Below, piece after piece: positions 27,495-37,779 of a DNA stretch of 64,000 bases. The position numbers were made by a program, and so were the translations under genes. Every line of letters begins with the position of its first letter. Positions within the stretch are counted from its first letter, which is position 1. The stretch is taken from the NCBI RefSeq assembly GCF_018343625.1, contig NZ_JAGYPG010000001.1:1064502-1128501 (forward strand), read 5' to 3'. This DNA comes from Lederbergia citri (GTDB lineage: Bacteria > Bacillota > Bacilli > Bacillales > Bacillaceae_C). Under the pieces are notes generated by a model. It saw only the letters and a list, made by a program, of their open reading frames with translations. It had not been told where the DNA came from and did not search any database.

Positions 27495-28088
27495 TTAATC
27501 ATTATGAACGGAATTACGACTCATTTTAATGCCTAACAAAAAGTCAATCATAAAATGCGTGATGATGACTGGAAAAATTTGTTGGCCTGACCATTCATAT
27601 ATTAGGCCAATCCAAAGGCTTAACAAGGAAACATTTAACAGCAAATACCAGTTTGATAAATAACGAAAATGGATGAATGAAAAAATGATACTCGCAATCC
27701 AAAAACCAAAATGTGTTTGAATTACTCCCCGAAATAGCAGTTCTTCGGAAAAAGCAATCAGTAATGAAAGGACACCGATTTTCCAAATTGGCATGCCGGA
27801 AAATATCTTTTCATTAATTCCACCATCATCATAATATTCATTTGGTACTTTTTTCATTAATACTAAATCAAGTGCAACTACGGTTAGACCGCTGCACAAT
27901 CCTATAACAATCCAAACGATATCCCAATGAAAGAGTTTCAAAATAGTTGACATATCAGGAAATAGTATCCAACACAGTATAAGTGCTAATAAAATAATTA
28001 ATGACTGCGTCAATAATAAATGAAATACTAGTTCCTTTCCCGTTAAATTTTTTGCAATTTCTGCCTGTCTATTTTTTTTCATCGTCAT
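27495..28088 (-). CDS. ypbD: CPBP family intramembrane protease (YpbD)
   Basis: A polytopic membrane protein of about 197 residues with the CAAX-protease/bacteriocin-processing (CPBP, Abi) motifs: [15 protein letters not shown] and THFMIDF, which supply the glutamates and histidines of the active site. Substrate unknown. I start at ATG 28088, which overlaps the recQ stop (ATGA); ATG 28082 two codons later is equally possible and both lack a strong ribosome binding site, consistent with coupling to recQ. Confidence 0.87.
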   Translation of the reverse strand: MTMKKNRQAEIAKNLTGKELVFHLLLTQSLIILLALILCWILFPDMSTILKLFHWDIVWIVIGLCSGLTVVALDLVLMKKVPNEYYDDGGINEKIFSGMPIWKIGVLSLLIAFSEELLFRGVIQTHFGFWIASIIFSFIHFRYLSNWYLLLNVSLLSLWIGLIYEWSGQQIFPVIITHFMIDFLLGIKMSRNSVHND

Positions 28089-29524
28089 CCGCTTTCTATA
28101 AGCAATAGTTGCTGAAGCCTTTTTTCCCAAGAAAGATTTTCCGCTTTTGAATCCATTACCTGTTTTTCTTGAAAATCATTGATATTAAAACTACATATAT
28201 CACAACAATTTATCGGTGGTTTAAGCAGTTTTTCGTTGAAATGGTTCATGACTTGCATTCTTCTGCAATTATATGAATGTACCCACCTTAGCATTTGTTT
28301 AAGTTTATTTAATTTAAACAAGCGTCTTTCCTGTTTAATCGCTTTTACTTGGTCGGCGTTCATATTAGATGATTGATAAAACTGCAAAAACCGCCATTGG
28401 GTTTCGGTTAAATTAAGCTCTTCTGCACCTTTTTTGTTACTTTCATTGGAGTAATAAGATTCAATTTGTATATCATTAGGGAGCTCGTTTTCTATAAGTT
28501 GGAGTTGTAATAATTCGTCTCCATTGCAATACAACATGAAAGCGATGCTTTGTTTAGAATCCCTGCCTGCTCTGCCAACTTCTTGTAAATAAGATTCCAT
28601 TTGTCCAGGGATGTGATAATGAATAATAAAGCGAATATTATTTTTGTTAATTCCCATTCCAAATGCACTTGTGGCACAAATAATCTTGATTTGGCCGTAT
28701 AAAAATTGTTGTTGTATTAAAATTCGTTGTTCTGGATCCATACCACCATGATAAGCTGCTACGTCGTTAAAACCGTTTTGGCGCAAATATTCCACTGTTT
28801 CCTCAGCGAGACGTTTACTAGAAAAATAGATCACTCCTGGCTTTTCTAATAAACGGATTAATTCAATCAATCTTTGTTTTTTTTTCATATGTTTTTCAAA
28901 TTTCTCGACGACTAAACTAATATTTGGCCGATCTACAGAATAAATAAATTCTTTAGGATTATTTAATTGCAAATATTGTTTAATATCTTCTCGTACTTCA
29001 ATTGTTGCGGTAGCAGTTAACGCTAGAACTGGAGGATCGCCCAGTCTTGACCGAACTGCTCCAAGATTTAAGTAATCAGGGCGGAAATCATGACCCCATT
29101 GGGATATACAGTGTGCCTCATCAATAACAAATAGTGAAATTTCCAATTGCTCAAGCTTTTTTATAATATATTCTGAACTCAGCATTTCAGGTGAGATGTA
29201 AATAAAGCGAAAGTAAGAAAGATTTTGTAAAACTCTGTTCTTCTCGTTAAAACTTAAAAATGAATTTAGTGCTACCGCTCTCTTTTCACCAATCATTCTT
29301 AGTTGATCAACTTGATCCTGCATTAAAGATATTAAAGGAGATACAATGAGAACTGTTCCATTTAATAGATACCCGGGCAATTGATAACAAAGAGATTTCC
29401 CCGTTCCCGTCGGAAGCATGGCCAATACATCTGATTTATTTAAAACGGCATCGATAATCTCTTCCTGACCTTTTCTAAAAGAACCGAAACCAAATATGTT
29501 CATTAATACTTCATGTTTACTCAC
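28085..29524 (-). CDS. recS: Short RecQ-family ATP-dependent DNA helicase (RecS/YpbC)
   Basis: A superfamily 2 3'-5' DNA helicase of the RecQ group acting in recombination and repair. Walker A PTGTGKS (38-44), DEAH with '[19 protein letters not shown]' and motif VI 'QEVGRAGRD' are present. The zinc-binding cysteines occur in 'YNCRRMQV' and 'NCCDIC' near the end. At 479 residues it lacks the HRDC domain, as does B. subtilis RecS (YpbC). Start is GTG 29524, overlapping the ypbB stop by four bases (GTGA). Confidence 0.93.
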   Translation of the reverse strand: MSKHEVLMNIFGFGSFRKGQEEIIDAVLNKSDVLAMLPTGTGKSLCYQLPGYLLNGTVLIVSPLISLMQDQVDQLRMIGEKRAVALNSFLSFNEKNRVLQNLSYFRFIYISPEMLSSEYIIKKLEQLEISLFVIDEAHCISQWGHDFRPDYLNLGAVRSRLGDPPVLALTATATIEVREDIKQYLQLNNPKEFIYSVDRPNISLVVEKFEKHMKKKQRLIELIRLLEKPGVIYFSSKRLAEETVEYLRQNGFNDVAAYHGGMDPEQRILIQQQFLYGQIKIICATSAFGMGINKNNIRFIIHYHIPGQMESYLQEVGRAGRDSKQSIAFMLYCNGDELLQLQLIENELPNDIQIESYYSNESNKKGAEELNLTETQWRFLQFYQSSNMNADQVKAIKQERRLFKLNKLKQMLRWVHSYNCRRMQVMNHFNEKLLKPPINCCDICSFNINDFQEKQVMDSKAENLSWEKRLQQLLLIESG

Positions 29525-30576
29525 ATCTTTTCACCGGCCTTCGCGAGTACTAGGCGAATTTGGAAGTAAGAGCTATCCTTCACTTTTTCTTTAATTGGTT
29601 TTAACTTTTTATGACCAAGTTGTTTTGCGGTTTCCAGTATTGCCGCAGCCTGTCTATTTTCCACAAAGGGCTTAATGGAAAATTCCGGATCCAATAAGGC
29701 AATTTCAATAATATGGTCTTCAACCGTACCCTGTTTTAATTTTCTCAGTTCAGCAATTTGTGTAATCGTGAGATCTTGTTGAAGAAGCTTGTAAGTATGT
29801 ACAGTCGATTTTGTAAGGGGTAATGGTTTATAAATATCTGAAACTAATGTAAAGAGAAACGGATATCTTTTCTTTTCGCTAATAACAGTTTGAATTAAAT
29901 AGTGGAGCCCATTCAAAAATCGAAAATATGATTCTATTTCTTCTAAGCCAACATTATCCGCAATTTGTTTTTGTGTTAAACCTATCAGTTCAAAGCCGCT
30001 TAGCCTAGCTACTATAAAATAAGGATCCTCAGGAAAATCATTAGAAAATATTGATTGCATTTCACTGTATAAGTCCTTTGATATACACAAACGATTTCCG
30101 TGATCATTCCTAAAAAAATCTCTCACCCAACCTAGTACTTCTTCATCTCTTTGGATCGGAAAATAACGATTTACGGAATGATTTAAATGGGACAAAGCTT
30201 GGATTAATAAGGTTAGCCTTTTCCAAAATTGAATTGACGTATCTTGATATTTCCATCCATCAATATAGTTAAAGTTTTTTGTCTCTTGAAAGAAAAGGGA
30301 ATATGACTTATTTCCTTCTTCGGTCACTTTACATTTAGTTGTATCTTCCAAAAAGGATATATATGATTTCTCATGAAGTTCCTCAATATTAAGTTCAAAT
30401 TGCCGCCGACCTAATCCCGGCATTGTTTTAAATAATGGGGATAGCTTATATAAATGGGCATCTTGAATAGTCTGTGATGATTTCTTTCCTGCAAGTAAAT
30501 GATATATAGAATAAATAGTACGATCGCCATTTATCGTGTCTAAACATCTTAATATCAAGGCATGCAAAAAAGTCAT
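29521..30576 (-). CDS. ypbB: YpbB-type helix-turn-helix protein, RecQ partner
   Basis: A 351-residue protein that overlaps recQ by four bases. The C-terminal region ('[36 protein letters not shown]' split: '[11 protein letters not shown]' and '[13 protein letters not shown]') is the helix-turn-helix type found at the end of some RecQ proteins, so the pair resembles a split RecQ. The remaining 250 residues have no motif I recognise. ATG 30576 follows AGGGAAG. Confidence 0.83.
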   Translation of the reverse strand: MTFLHALILRCLDTINGDRTIYSIYHLLAGKKSSQTIQDAHLYKLSPLFKTMPGLGRRQFELNIEELHEKSYISFLEDTTKCKVTEEGNKSYSLFFQETKNFNYIDGWKYQDTSIQFWKRLTLLIQALSHLNHSVNRYFPIQRDEEVLGWVRDFFRNDHGNRLCISKDLYSEMQSIFSNDFPEDPYFIVARLSGFELIGLTQKQIADNVGLEEIESYFRFLNGLHYLIQTVISEKKRYPFLFTLVSDIYKPLPLTKSTVHTYKLLQQDLTITQIAELRKLKQGTVEDHIIEIALLDPEFSIKPFVENRQAAAILETAKQLGHKKLKPIKEKVKDSSYFQIRLVLAKAGEKM

Positions 30577-30780
30577 AATAAACGCTTCCCTTAACTACTT
30601 TTAGTCTCTATATTTTACCATGTATTCTATATTTCGACTATGTCTACATTTATTTGGTTTTTTTCGACATGCGGAAAGAAACATTGATCTACCGTCGTAT
30701 TTGTTGAAATGTAGTTCTAAGAGACTTAGAATATAGGTAGTAAACTTTCCATGTTAATTGGAGTTTTTAAGTATAGATAA

Positions 30781-31045
<265 letters not shown>

Positions 31046-31047
<2 letters not shown>

Positions 31048-31080
31048 AGGAGATGCTAAATATAGCATCTCCTTTTCTTT
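31046..31080. terminator. Bidirectional terminator between fer and fmnP
   Basis: AAAGGAGATGCTA and TAGCATCTCCTTT form a perfect 13-base stem with a four-base loop (31046-31075), with T-rich sequence on the plus side. It lies between the convergent stops of fer and fmnP. Confidence 0.88.
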
Positions 31081-31662
31081 TTATACATTTTTAATTGTCA
31101 TATTCTTACTTAACCTACTGCCTAGACGGCTGTATAGTAAAAGAAATACAATCGTAATAATCACACCTTTTACTACATTGAAAGGGAGTATCGATGCAAC
31201 AACCATTTTACGGAGTGCTGCGCTACTCATCGGTTCCCAGCCAAGAAGACCAATATAAGCCGGTAGAAGTACAAAATAATTAAAGACACTCATGAAAACA
31301 GCCATGAAAACTGTGCCGACAATAAGTGAAACAAGTAATCCCCATTTAGCCTTTAACACTTTAAAAACATAATAAGTAGGCAATACAAACAATATACCTG
31401 CAAGAAAATTAGCAATATGGCCGATTGGAATTCCAGTTGCACTGCTTGAAATGAAGTAATCCAAAATATTTTTGAATAATTCTACGAGCACAGCAGCAAT
31501 CGGTCCAAACATTAACGCAGCGATGATTGCAGGGATATCGCTAAAGTCAACCGTTAAGTACGGTGGAAATGGTGGTATTGGGAATTTGATCAGCATAAGA
31601 ATGAATGACAAGCTGCTGAGCATTCCAATTGTTACAATAGATTTTACACTTAACTTCTTCAT
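31081..31662 (-). CDS. fmnP: Riboflavin/FMN ECF transporter substrate-binding subunit
   Basis: RibU/FmnP (YpaA) is the membrane S component that binds riboflavin for an energy-coupling-factor transporter. The 193 residues contain about six membrane segments with the family words 'PPFPPYLTVDFSDIPAIIAA' and 'LFKNILDYFISS'. It is preceded by an FMN riboswitch (31820-31950) and terminator, which identifies the substrate independently of the protein sequence. Confidence 0.95.
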   Translation of the reverse strand: MKKLSVKSIVTIGMLSSLSFILMLIKFPIPPFPPYLTVDFSDIPAIIAALMFGPIAAVLVELFKNILDYFISSSATGIPIGHIANFLAGILFVLPTYYVFKVLKAKWGLLVSLIVGTVFMAVFMSVFNYFVLLPAYIGLLGWEPMSSAALRKMVVASILPFNVVKGVIITIVFLLLYSRLGSRLSKNMTIKNV

Positions 31663-31730
31663 TTTCCTCTCTCCTTAGGAGATTCATCCCTCGTTGAAGA
31701 AAGGTGCCCAACGCACACACCAATGAAAAA

Positions 31731-31755
31731 CCCTCAAAGAAAATATCTTTGAGGG
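31731..31755 (-). terminator. Riboswitch-controlled terminator before fmnP
   Basis: CCCTCAAAGA and TCTTTGAGGG pair over ten bases; on the minus strand a U-run follows (A-run at 31725-31730). It lies between the FMN aptamer and the fmnP start, as expected for an attenuating terminator. Confidence 0.85.
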
Positions 31756-31780
31756 AGATTGATCAGGCATGCTTTAATAA

Positions 31781-31807
31781 GTGTTCAAAACCTGCAATTT
31801 TGAACAC
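31781..31807 (-). promoter_or_regulatory. Hairpin between the FMN aptamer and its terminator
   Basis: GTGTTCAAAA (31781-31790) and TTTTGAACAC (31798-31807) form a perfect 10-base stem with a seven-base loop. It is independent of the terminator stem at 31731-31755 and has no U-run. It may hold the expression platform apart or take part in the switch. Confidence 0.6.
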
Positions 31808-31819
31808 AAAGGCATCCTT

Positions 31820-31950
<131 letters not shown>

Positions 31951-32020
31951 TCGTATTTTTTTATCATTTTTTATTATACACTATTTTTTCTTTTATGTGA
32001 AGATACATACAAGCTTCTTA

Positions 32021-33199
32021 TTATCGTTTAATGAGATTAGGTGCAATTGGCACTTTTACAGGCTGATCAAATTGAAAGTTTTCCCAATGTGATGGTTTGA
32101 TATTTTCAAATTGAACTTCCGTTTTTCCGAATTCTTTTGCCGTTAATAAAATCCCTTCTATGAGCTGCATATTTTTTAGTTGATCACCTTGATCCAATGC
32201 AATTGTTTTATCAAATTTTATTGTTACGTCTGAAGCATCTTCCTTAGCAACTTCTGGAGAAACAGCATCAGGGATAACAGAATGATGAATGTCGTCTGGT
32301 TTAGTTTTCATGTATTCCAAGGCTTCTTCTAGAGTTTTTGAATCTCCATTACCAGGAATGAGATACTGAGAATTCTCGTCAATTCGATATAAGAAATAGC
32401 CTCTTTTCAAATTCTTTTCTATAGTTTGATCCTGGAGTACTCCAAAATGAGAGAGTTCTACAGGGTCTTCATTTCCATTAACAAATTTCACCATATTGAC
32501 ATCTTGAGGTTGCAATAAAAATTGAAGCATATCCTTAAGTAGCATTTCATTTGCTTCAAAAAATGGACGATTTTCAGGACTAATCTTGACCTTTGCTTCC
32601 CCTGTCTCTTTATCAATATCTATTGCATCCATTAGAGGAGAAAAATCTTGGAAACCATACTCACGAGCGTCAAACACTTTTGATTCACTTCGATATTGAC
32701 TGATCCAATCTCCATTGGATTTTCCAGGCTTTAATAATGTAATAGGTATGACTATGGCATCTTTTGTCACTACACCATAAGTGTACACTTCATTTTCTAA
32801 AGCATCTTTTTCATACACAGCCGTGTTTAAAGTAGAGATTTTATCAGTAGTTTCTTCACTATACATTGTGATTTCTTGATTATCCTGATTTATATCTTTT
32901 TCTAATTTTCTTGATTCAGCAGCTTGGTTCGCCATGCCTCCTGAATCTGCAGACTCTTTAGAACGAGAACTTAAATAATCAGTCGGCGCTGTTTGAAAAA
33001 TGAACGGAAATGCGAGTAAGAATATTAAAAGTCCAGCTACACTTGTTAAGACAGGAATAAAAATCGGCTTCCTTTCCTTTTTATTCATGCCCAGCTTAAT
33101 ATTTCGATATATTTCATCCATTGGTCGTTTATCTTCAACGGATGGCAGCTGCTTTATTAATTTTATGATTTTATCATCTTCACGATCAGAGTGACGCAT
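32021..33199 (-). CDS. rsiX: Anti-sigma-X factor RsiX
   Basis: A 392-residue membrane anti-sigma factor. A cytoplasmic N-terminus (about 1-45), which binds the sigma factor, precedes one membrane segment (about 46-66, IFIPVLTSVAGLLIFLLAFP) and a large extracytoplasmic domain. It starts 14 bases inside the end of sigX, with AGGAGG in the sigX coding sequence, so translation is coupled. Position downstream of sigX and upstream of the res operon matches B. subtilis. Confidence 0.92.
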   Translation of the reverse strand: MRHSDREDDKIIKLIKQLPSVEDKRPMDEIYRNIKLGMNKKERKPIFIPVLTSVAGLLIFLLAFPFIFQTAPTDYLSSRSKESADSGGMANQAAESRKLEKDINQDNQEITMYSEETTDKISTLNTAVYEKDALENEVYTYGVVTKDAIVIPITLLKPGKSNGDWISQYRSESKVFDAREYGFQDFSPLMDAIDIDKETGEAKVKISPENRPFFEANEMLLKDMLQFLLQPQDVNMVKFVNGNEDPVELSHFGVLQDQTIEKNLKRGYFLYRIDENSQYLIPGNGDSKTLEEALEYMKTKPDDIHHSVIPDAVSPEVAKEDASDVTIKFDKTIALDQGDQLKNMQLIEGILLTAKEFGKTEVQFENIKPSHWENFQFDQPVKVPIAPNLIKR

Positions 33200-33725
33200 G
33201 ACGATCTTCCTCCTTTCTCCGTTCGTTTTCCATTTTTACCTTTATTGATTTTAACGCTCTATGTTGAGTTGTTTTTACTTTGCTTTCGCTCCAATTTAAA
33301 GCCTCAGCAGTTTCCGCTATCGATAGGCCATTTAAATAACGCATGATCAACACGATCCGATGATTAGTTGTACACGTATCGAGACACTCTTTCAAAATCT
33401 TTACTTCTTCATTTTGAATAACCATCTCTTCAGGAAGAATCTTTGAATCCTTTATTTCTCCGCGTTCCCAATCAAATTTATCGAATAAACGATCCTTCCA
33501 GCCCTTTTGTTTTCGAAAGTGATCAATCGCTACATTTTTGGCGATGGAAAAAAGCCATGTTTTTTCAGAGCTTTTCCCTTCAAATTTATCGTACGCTTTC
33601 AACACACGGATATAAACTTCCTGAACTAAATCTTCGGCTTCTACTCGATTTTTTACCATATAATAAAGAAATTGAAAAAGATCTTGATGGTATTTCGTAT
33701 ATAATTCGTTAAACACGGAGTTCAT
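33186..33725 (-). CDS. sigX: ECF RNA polymerase sigma factor SigX
   Basis: A 179-residue ECF sigma factor. Region 2 is 'EAEDLVQEVYIRVLKAYDKF' (about 31-50) and region 4 'YLNGLSIAETAEALNWSESK' (about 140-160). Context with rsiX and resE identifies SigX, which in B. subtilis controls envelope charge and modification genes. ATG 33725 follows GGGGAGGAG. A match to the SigX consensus promoter lies 27-52 bases upstream, so autoregulation is likely. Confidence 0.94.
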   Translation of the reverse strand: MNSVFNELYTKYHQDLFQFLYYMVKNRVEAEDLVQEVYIRVLKAYDKFEGKSSEKTWLFSIAKNVAIDHFRKQKGWKDRLFDKFDWERGEIKDSKILPEEMVIQNEEVKILKECLDTCTTNHRIVLIMRYLNGLSIAETAEALNWSESKVKTTQHRALKSIKVKMENERRKEEDRHASL

Positions 33726-33751
33726 ACATTCTCCTCCCCGTTAATGGATTA

Positions 33752-33777
33752 GTCGTTTTTTCGGGAAAAAAGTTACA
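33752..33777 (-). promoter_or_regulatory. SigX-type autoregulatory promoter
   Basis: On the minus strand TGTAAC (33777-33772) is followed after 16 bases by CGAC (33755-33752). This matches the known SigX promoter pattern TGTAAC-N16/17-CGAC and precedes the sigX start by 27 bases. Confidence 0.8.
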
Positions 33778-33835
33778 GTTCTATTATATTACAATTATGT
33801 TAAAATTTTTACCGAGCATTTTTATTCTCCCATAT

Positions 33836-33881
33836 AAAAACGGATTGAACAACTTAATTCAAGATTGTCCAATCCATTTTT
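33836..33881. terminator. Terminator at the end of the res operon
   Basis: GGATTGaACAA (33842-33852) pairs with TTGTcCAATCC (33865-33875) with one mismatch; A-run on the left and T-run on the right. It lies after the resE stop and before the sigX promoter. Confidence 0.8.
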
Positions 33882-33928
33882 TTAGTTTCTCATGAAACAA
33901 GATTAATTAACATCTTATACATATTCAT

Positions 33929-35701
33929 CTATATTTCTGGAATAAAGAAAGTAAAGGTAGTGCCATTTCCTAATTTACTTTGAACGGAAATATGTCCATT
34001 ATGTGCATCAATAATATTTTTCGCTATGGCTAATCCTAAACCAGTCCCGGCCCTACCTCTTGTTCGAGCTTTATCTGCTTTATAAAATCGTTCAAAAACA
34101 AAAGGGAGATCTTCTTCTGGGATGCCAGATCCATTATCTTGGACTGAAATGGTAATCCCTTTTGAGCTTCTCGTTTGAGTAATCAAAATGTTCCCGTGTT
34201 CATGAGTATGTCGAATAGCATTGTCAATTAAATTCGTTAATACTTGTTCAATTCTATCGGCATCCATATGGAATGATTCACCATTTGATTCGATTTTACT
34301 TTGAAGATCAACTTTATTCTCTCTTGCGACACCGCCAAATTTATTCATAATTCGATGAATGAATTTTTCAATATCAACATCTTCATAATTAAGAGCAATA
34401 TGTCCTGCTTCCATCCTAGCCAAATCCAATAGTTCATTGACTAGACGGCCTATTCGAAGCGATTCGTCATATATGATTTTCGCGAGTTCTTTCTTCTCTT
34501 CCTCGGATTCTGCCATATCGTCAATAATTGCTTCGCTATAGCCTTGCAGCATGGATATCGGAGTCCTTAGTTCATGTGAAACATTGGCTACAAAATCGAT
34601 TCGCAATTTATCAAGTCTTCTTTCTTCCGTCATATCTCGAATGACGGCAACCGCTCCTCTAACACTTTCCTGATTTTGTGTATAAAGAGGGCTAACGATG
34701 ATGACGTAGTAGCGGCCTTGTAAAATAAGTTCTCCTGTTTGTTCCGTTTCAGTCTTTATTGCTTGTGACAGTAAGTTGTCTAATTCAGGAGGCACAGGAT
34801 TTGCCTCATTTTCATTTTCAAAATGCCACTGTTGTAAAAACCGCTCTGCTGGAGGGTTTGTGATCAAAATCGAACCTCCTTGGCTAAAGGTCATAACACC
34901 ATCAGCCATACTGCTCAATATACTTTTCAACTGCTCTTTTTCTTGACTCAAAACACTCATATTGATTTTAAGTCTTTTCCCCATTTGATTAAAAGCAATC
35001 GCTAATTCACCAATTTCATCATGACTTAAAAAAGGGACTTTCGTATCAAATTTTCCTTTTGACACCTCAAAAGCTGCTTCCTTCATTTTTCTTAACGGTG
35101 AAGTGATTCTTGTTGATAAGAAAAAGGCAAAAAATGTTGTTAACATAATGGCAATCCCAGCTGCAAGTAAAATAAGCTTCGTCGTTTTTTGAGTAGTTTC
35201 TTTTAGCACACCGAGGGATTGATATATAAATATAGCACCTTTTTGCCCATCAATATTAAGCGGAACACCCGCGACAATTAGATTATCATATCTGTTGCCT
35301 TTTAAATCTATATCAGAAGGGGCGATTTCTTTCATTACTTTTTTTCGTTCTGAAAAAACTTTAACTAAATCCTTATCCTTTAAAAATGTATCAGCTGGAA
35401 TAATTCCTTTTACGGAACCATTTGGAGAAAATAAAAAGTCATCTTTGTTATAAGCAATCGCTACTCCTAGCGGCTCATCCAGTATTTCTAAAACAATTTC
35501 TTCTCCTAATCCATCATGGGCATGTGCTTCTATAATACGTGATATTTTAGTCGCCTGCTCAGTTAAACCTTGTTCAATTTGACTTACATGATATTTTTGA
35601 AAAAACTCAAGTAAAAGCATCGTTAAGATGATTAGAACAAACGAAACTAGGAGGAGAATGGTCATCCATAGTTTTCCTACAACACTACGCCATAATCTCA
35701 T
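33929..35701 (-). CDS. resE: Sensor histidine kinase ResE
   Basis: ResE phosphorylates ResD in response to oxygen limitation and nitric oxide. The 590 residues show membrane segment (about 8-30), an extracytoplasmic domain, second membrane segment (about 172-195), HAMP (about 196-248), PAS (about 255-360), the H-box VSHELRTPI around 375, and the ATPase domain with 'NLIDNAIRH', 'DNGSGIPEEDL' and 'GTGLGLAIAKN'. Its ATG overlaps the resD stop by four bases. Confidence 0.96.
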   Translation of the reverse strand: MRLWRSVVGKLWMTILLLVSFVLIILTMLLLEFFQKYHVSQIEQGLTEQATKISRIIEAHAHDGLGEEIVLEILDEPLGVAIAYNKDDFLFSPNGSVKGIIPADTFLKDKDLVKVFSERKKVMKEIAPSDIDLKGNRYDNLIVAGVPLNIDGQKGAIFIYQSLGVLKETTQKTTKLILLAAGIAIMLTTFFAFFLSTRITSPLRKMKEAAFEVSKGKFDTKVPFLSHDEIGELAIAFNQMGKRLKINMSVLSQEKEQLKSILSSMADGVMTFSQGGSILITNPPAERFLQQWHFENENEANPVPPELDNLLSQAIKTETEQTGELILQGRYYVIIVSPLYTQNQESVRGAVAVIRDMTEERRLDKLRIDFVANVSHELRTPISMLQGYSEAIIDDMAESEEEKKELAKIIYDESLRIGRLVNELLDLARMEAGHIALNYEDVDIEKFIHRIMNKFGGVARENKVDLQSKIESNGESFHMDADRIEQVLTNLIDNAIRHTHEHGNILITQTRSSKGITISVQDNGSGIPEEDLPFVFERFYKADKARTRGRAGTGLGLAIAKNIIDAHNGHISVQSKLGNGTTFTFFIPEI

Positions 35702-36414
35702 TCATTACCTGCCTCGAATTTATAGCCTACTCCCCAAACAGTCACAATCATCCCTGCTGCTTTTTCCGATACTCGATTTAATTTTTCACGAAGTCTTTTT
35801 ACATGTGTATCTACCGTTCTTAAATCTCCAAAAAATTCATATTGCCAAACTTCTTTCAATAAATGTTCACGGTCAAACACCTTATCCGGAGATTTAGCTA
35901 AAAAGTGGAGCAATTCATATTCTTTTGGAGTTAAGTTAACTTCATTTCCATCTGCCATTACACGATGGGCATCATGATCAATTGATAAATGCGGATAGAC
36001 AATGATGTCTCTTGCTGAGGCTCCTGATTGCGAAAATTCAGTTTGCGCGGTTCTTCTAAGTAAAGCTTTCACCCTTAATACAACTTCCCGTGGACTAAAT
36101 GGCTTTACAATATAATCGTCTGTTCCAGCCTCAAATCCTTGAATCCGATTTGTTTCTTCACCTTTTGCCGTTAGCATGATCACAGGTGTAGACTTATTCT
36201 CACGTAACTCATTACATACTTCAATGCCATCTTTTCCGGGCATCATTAGATCTAGAAGAATGCAGCTATAATCATTCTGCAACGCCATTTCAAGTGCATC
36301 ATCGCCGTTAGCAGCTTCATCTATTTCATAATTTTCCCTTTCTAAATACATTCTAAGTAATCTACGAATACGATCCTCATCATCTACTACAAGTACTCTC
36401 ACTTTTTGTTCCAT
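35698..36414 (-). CDS. resD: Response regulator ResD
   Basis: OmpR-type regulator of aerobic and anaerobic respiration genes. The receiver domain (about 5-120) has DD at 11-12 and the phosphoacceptor D55 in LLDLMMPG. The winged-helix DNA-binding domain (about 140-235) contains 'LTPKEYELLHFLAKSP' and 'TVDTHVKRLREKL'. 238 residues. It precedes and overlaps resE. Confidence 0.97.
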   Translation of the reverse strand: MEQKVRVLVVDDEDRIRRLLRMYLERENYEIDEAANGDDALEMALQNDYSCILLDLMMPGKDGIEVCNELRENKSTPVIMLTAKGEETNRIQGFEAGTDDYIVKPFSPREVVLRVKALLRRTAQTEFSQSGASARDIIVYPHLSIDHDAHRVMADGNEVNLTPKEYELLHFLAKSPDKVFDREHLLKEVWQYEFFGDLRTVDTHVKRLREKLNRVSEKAAGMIVTVWGVGYKFEAGNE

Positions 36415-36500
36415 TTACAATCCCCCTTGGCAAAAATACTTATTTTAATATCATATTATAAAATAGACCTCACAAAAAGAATGAGGTCCATAAGATGACT

Positions 36501-37694
36501 TTAGGCAGCATATGAATGTAATCCTGCAAGAACTAGATTCACGGCAATAAGATTAAACATTATTATTGCAAATCCTATGACTGCCAGCCATGCAGACTTT
36601 TCACCATGCCAACCTCTAGAAAGGCGCAAATGAAGAAATGCTGCGTAGAATAAGAAGGTAATAAGCGCCCAAACTTCTTTAGGATCCCACCCCCAGAAAC
36701 GAGTCCATGCAATTTGCGCCCAAATCATAGCGAATATGAGGCCACCTAATGCAAAAACTGGAAATCCTATTAAAACAGAGCGATAGCCTACTTCATCTAT
36801 TAAATCTAAATTTACTTTTTTAACGAGTGGCTTTACTAAAGTGCTAACGCGTTTTCTGCAAATTAATCTAATAATCCAATATAAAATTGTTCCTGTTATT
36901 AGCGTCCATATGACGGAGTTGAATCGTTTAGCATCAATGATAGCTGGCATATAAATATTAGGATTCAATTTATTTTCAGTAACTAACTGACCTTCATGAG
37001 GTCCTACTAGAGCTGGCATTGCATAAGAAGCAACTTTTTCTTTTCCTTCTTTATCAATCCAATTAAACTCTGCTTTATAATCAGCAATAGAAAATGCGGT
37101 TGATACAAACATAAATCCAACAGCCAATATTAAAGTGTACATAATGGCTTCCAGCCAAAAAGAACGTTTCCCTTTTGCTTCAGTATCGACTGATTTAAGT
37201 AAGTAAATAACTCCTGCAACAAAACTCAATGATAGTATTGCTTGACCAATAGCTGCCGTCGTTACATGTATATAAAGCCAGTGGCTATTAAGTGAAGGGA
37301 TGAGCGGGCTGATGTCCTTTGGGAACATGCTTGCATATGCGATTAAAAGCATAGAGACAACAAGTGCAAAAATACCAAGTGTGTTTAGTTTATACATAAA
37401 GTAAATAATGATGAATGCTCCTACTAACATCATCCCAAAAAATGTTGTAAATTCGAACATATTGCTTACAGGTGCATGTCCTCCTGCAATCCAACGCAAA
37501 ATGAAATATCCGAGCTGTGATATAAAGCCAAGAATCGTTATGAATATCGCAATTTTAGACCATCTGTTTGGTCCGGCACTTTTATCTTTCCCTCGATTCT
37601 CTCTGATTCCACCACCAAAAAATAGTGTTGCGATTAAATATAAAATAAAAGCTGTTTCTAATAGATTACCGCTTAATTGTACGAGATCTTTCAT
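36501..37694 (-). CDS. resC: Cytochrome c biogenesis protein ResC (CcsA/CcsB type)
   Basis: ResC is the polytopic heme-handling subunit of the system II cytochrome c maturation complex with ResB. The 397 residues contain about eight membrane segments and the heme-binding tryptophan-rich motif '[19 protein letters not shown]' near 335. Fourth in the order resA-resB-resC-resD-resE. ATG 37694. Confidence 0.95.
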   Translation of the reverse strand: MKDLVQLSGNLLETAFILYLIATLFFGGGIRENRGKDKSAGPNRWSKIAIFITILGFISQLGYFILRWIAGGHAPVSNMFEFTTFFGMMLVGAFIIIYFMYKLNTLGIFALVVSMLLIAYASMFPKDISPLIPSLNSHWLYIHVTTAAIGQAILSLSFVAGVIYLLKSVDTEAKGKRSFWLEAIMYTLILAVGFMFVSTAFSIADYKAEFNWIDKEGKEKVASYAMPALVGPHEGQLVTENKLNPNIYMPAIIDAKRFNSVIWTLITGTILYWIIRLICRKRVSTLVKPLVKKVNLDLIDEVGYRSVLIGFPVFALGGLIFAMIWAQIAWTRFWGWDPKEVWALITFLFYAAFLHLRLSRGWHGEKSAWLAVIGFAIIMFNLIAVNLVLAGLHSYAA

Positions 37695-37779
37695 TTGTTT
37701 TCCTACTTTCTCGACCTTGATTTCCCATTAACATAGCCCCTCGTACAGGACGTGGGTAGTCTGTAACGGCCAAAAGGCA

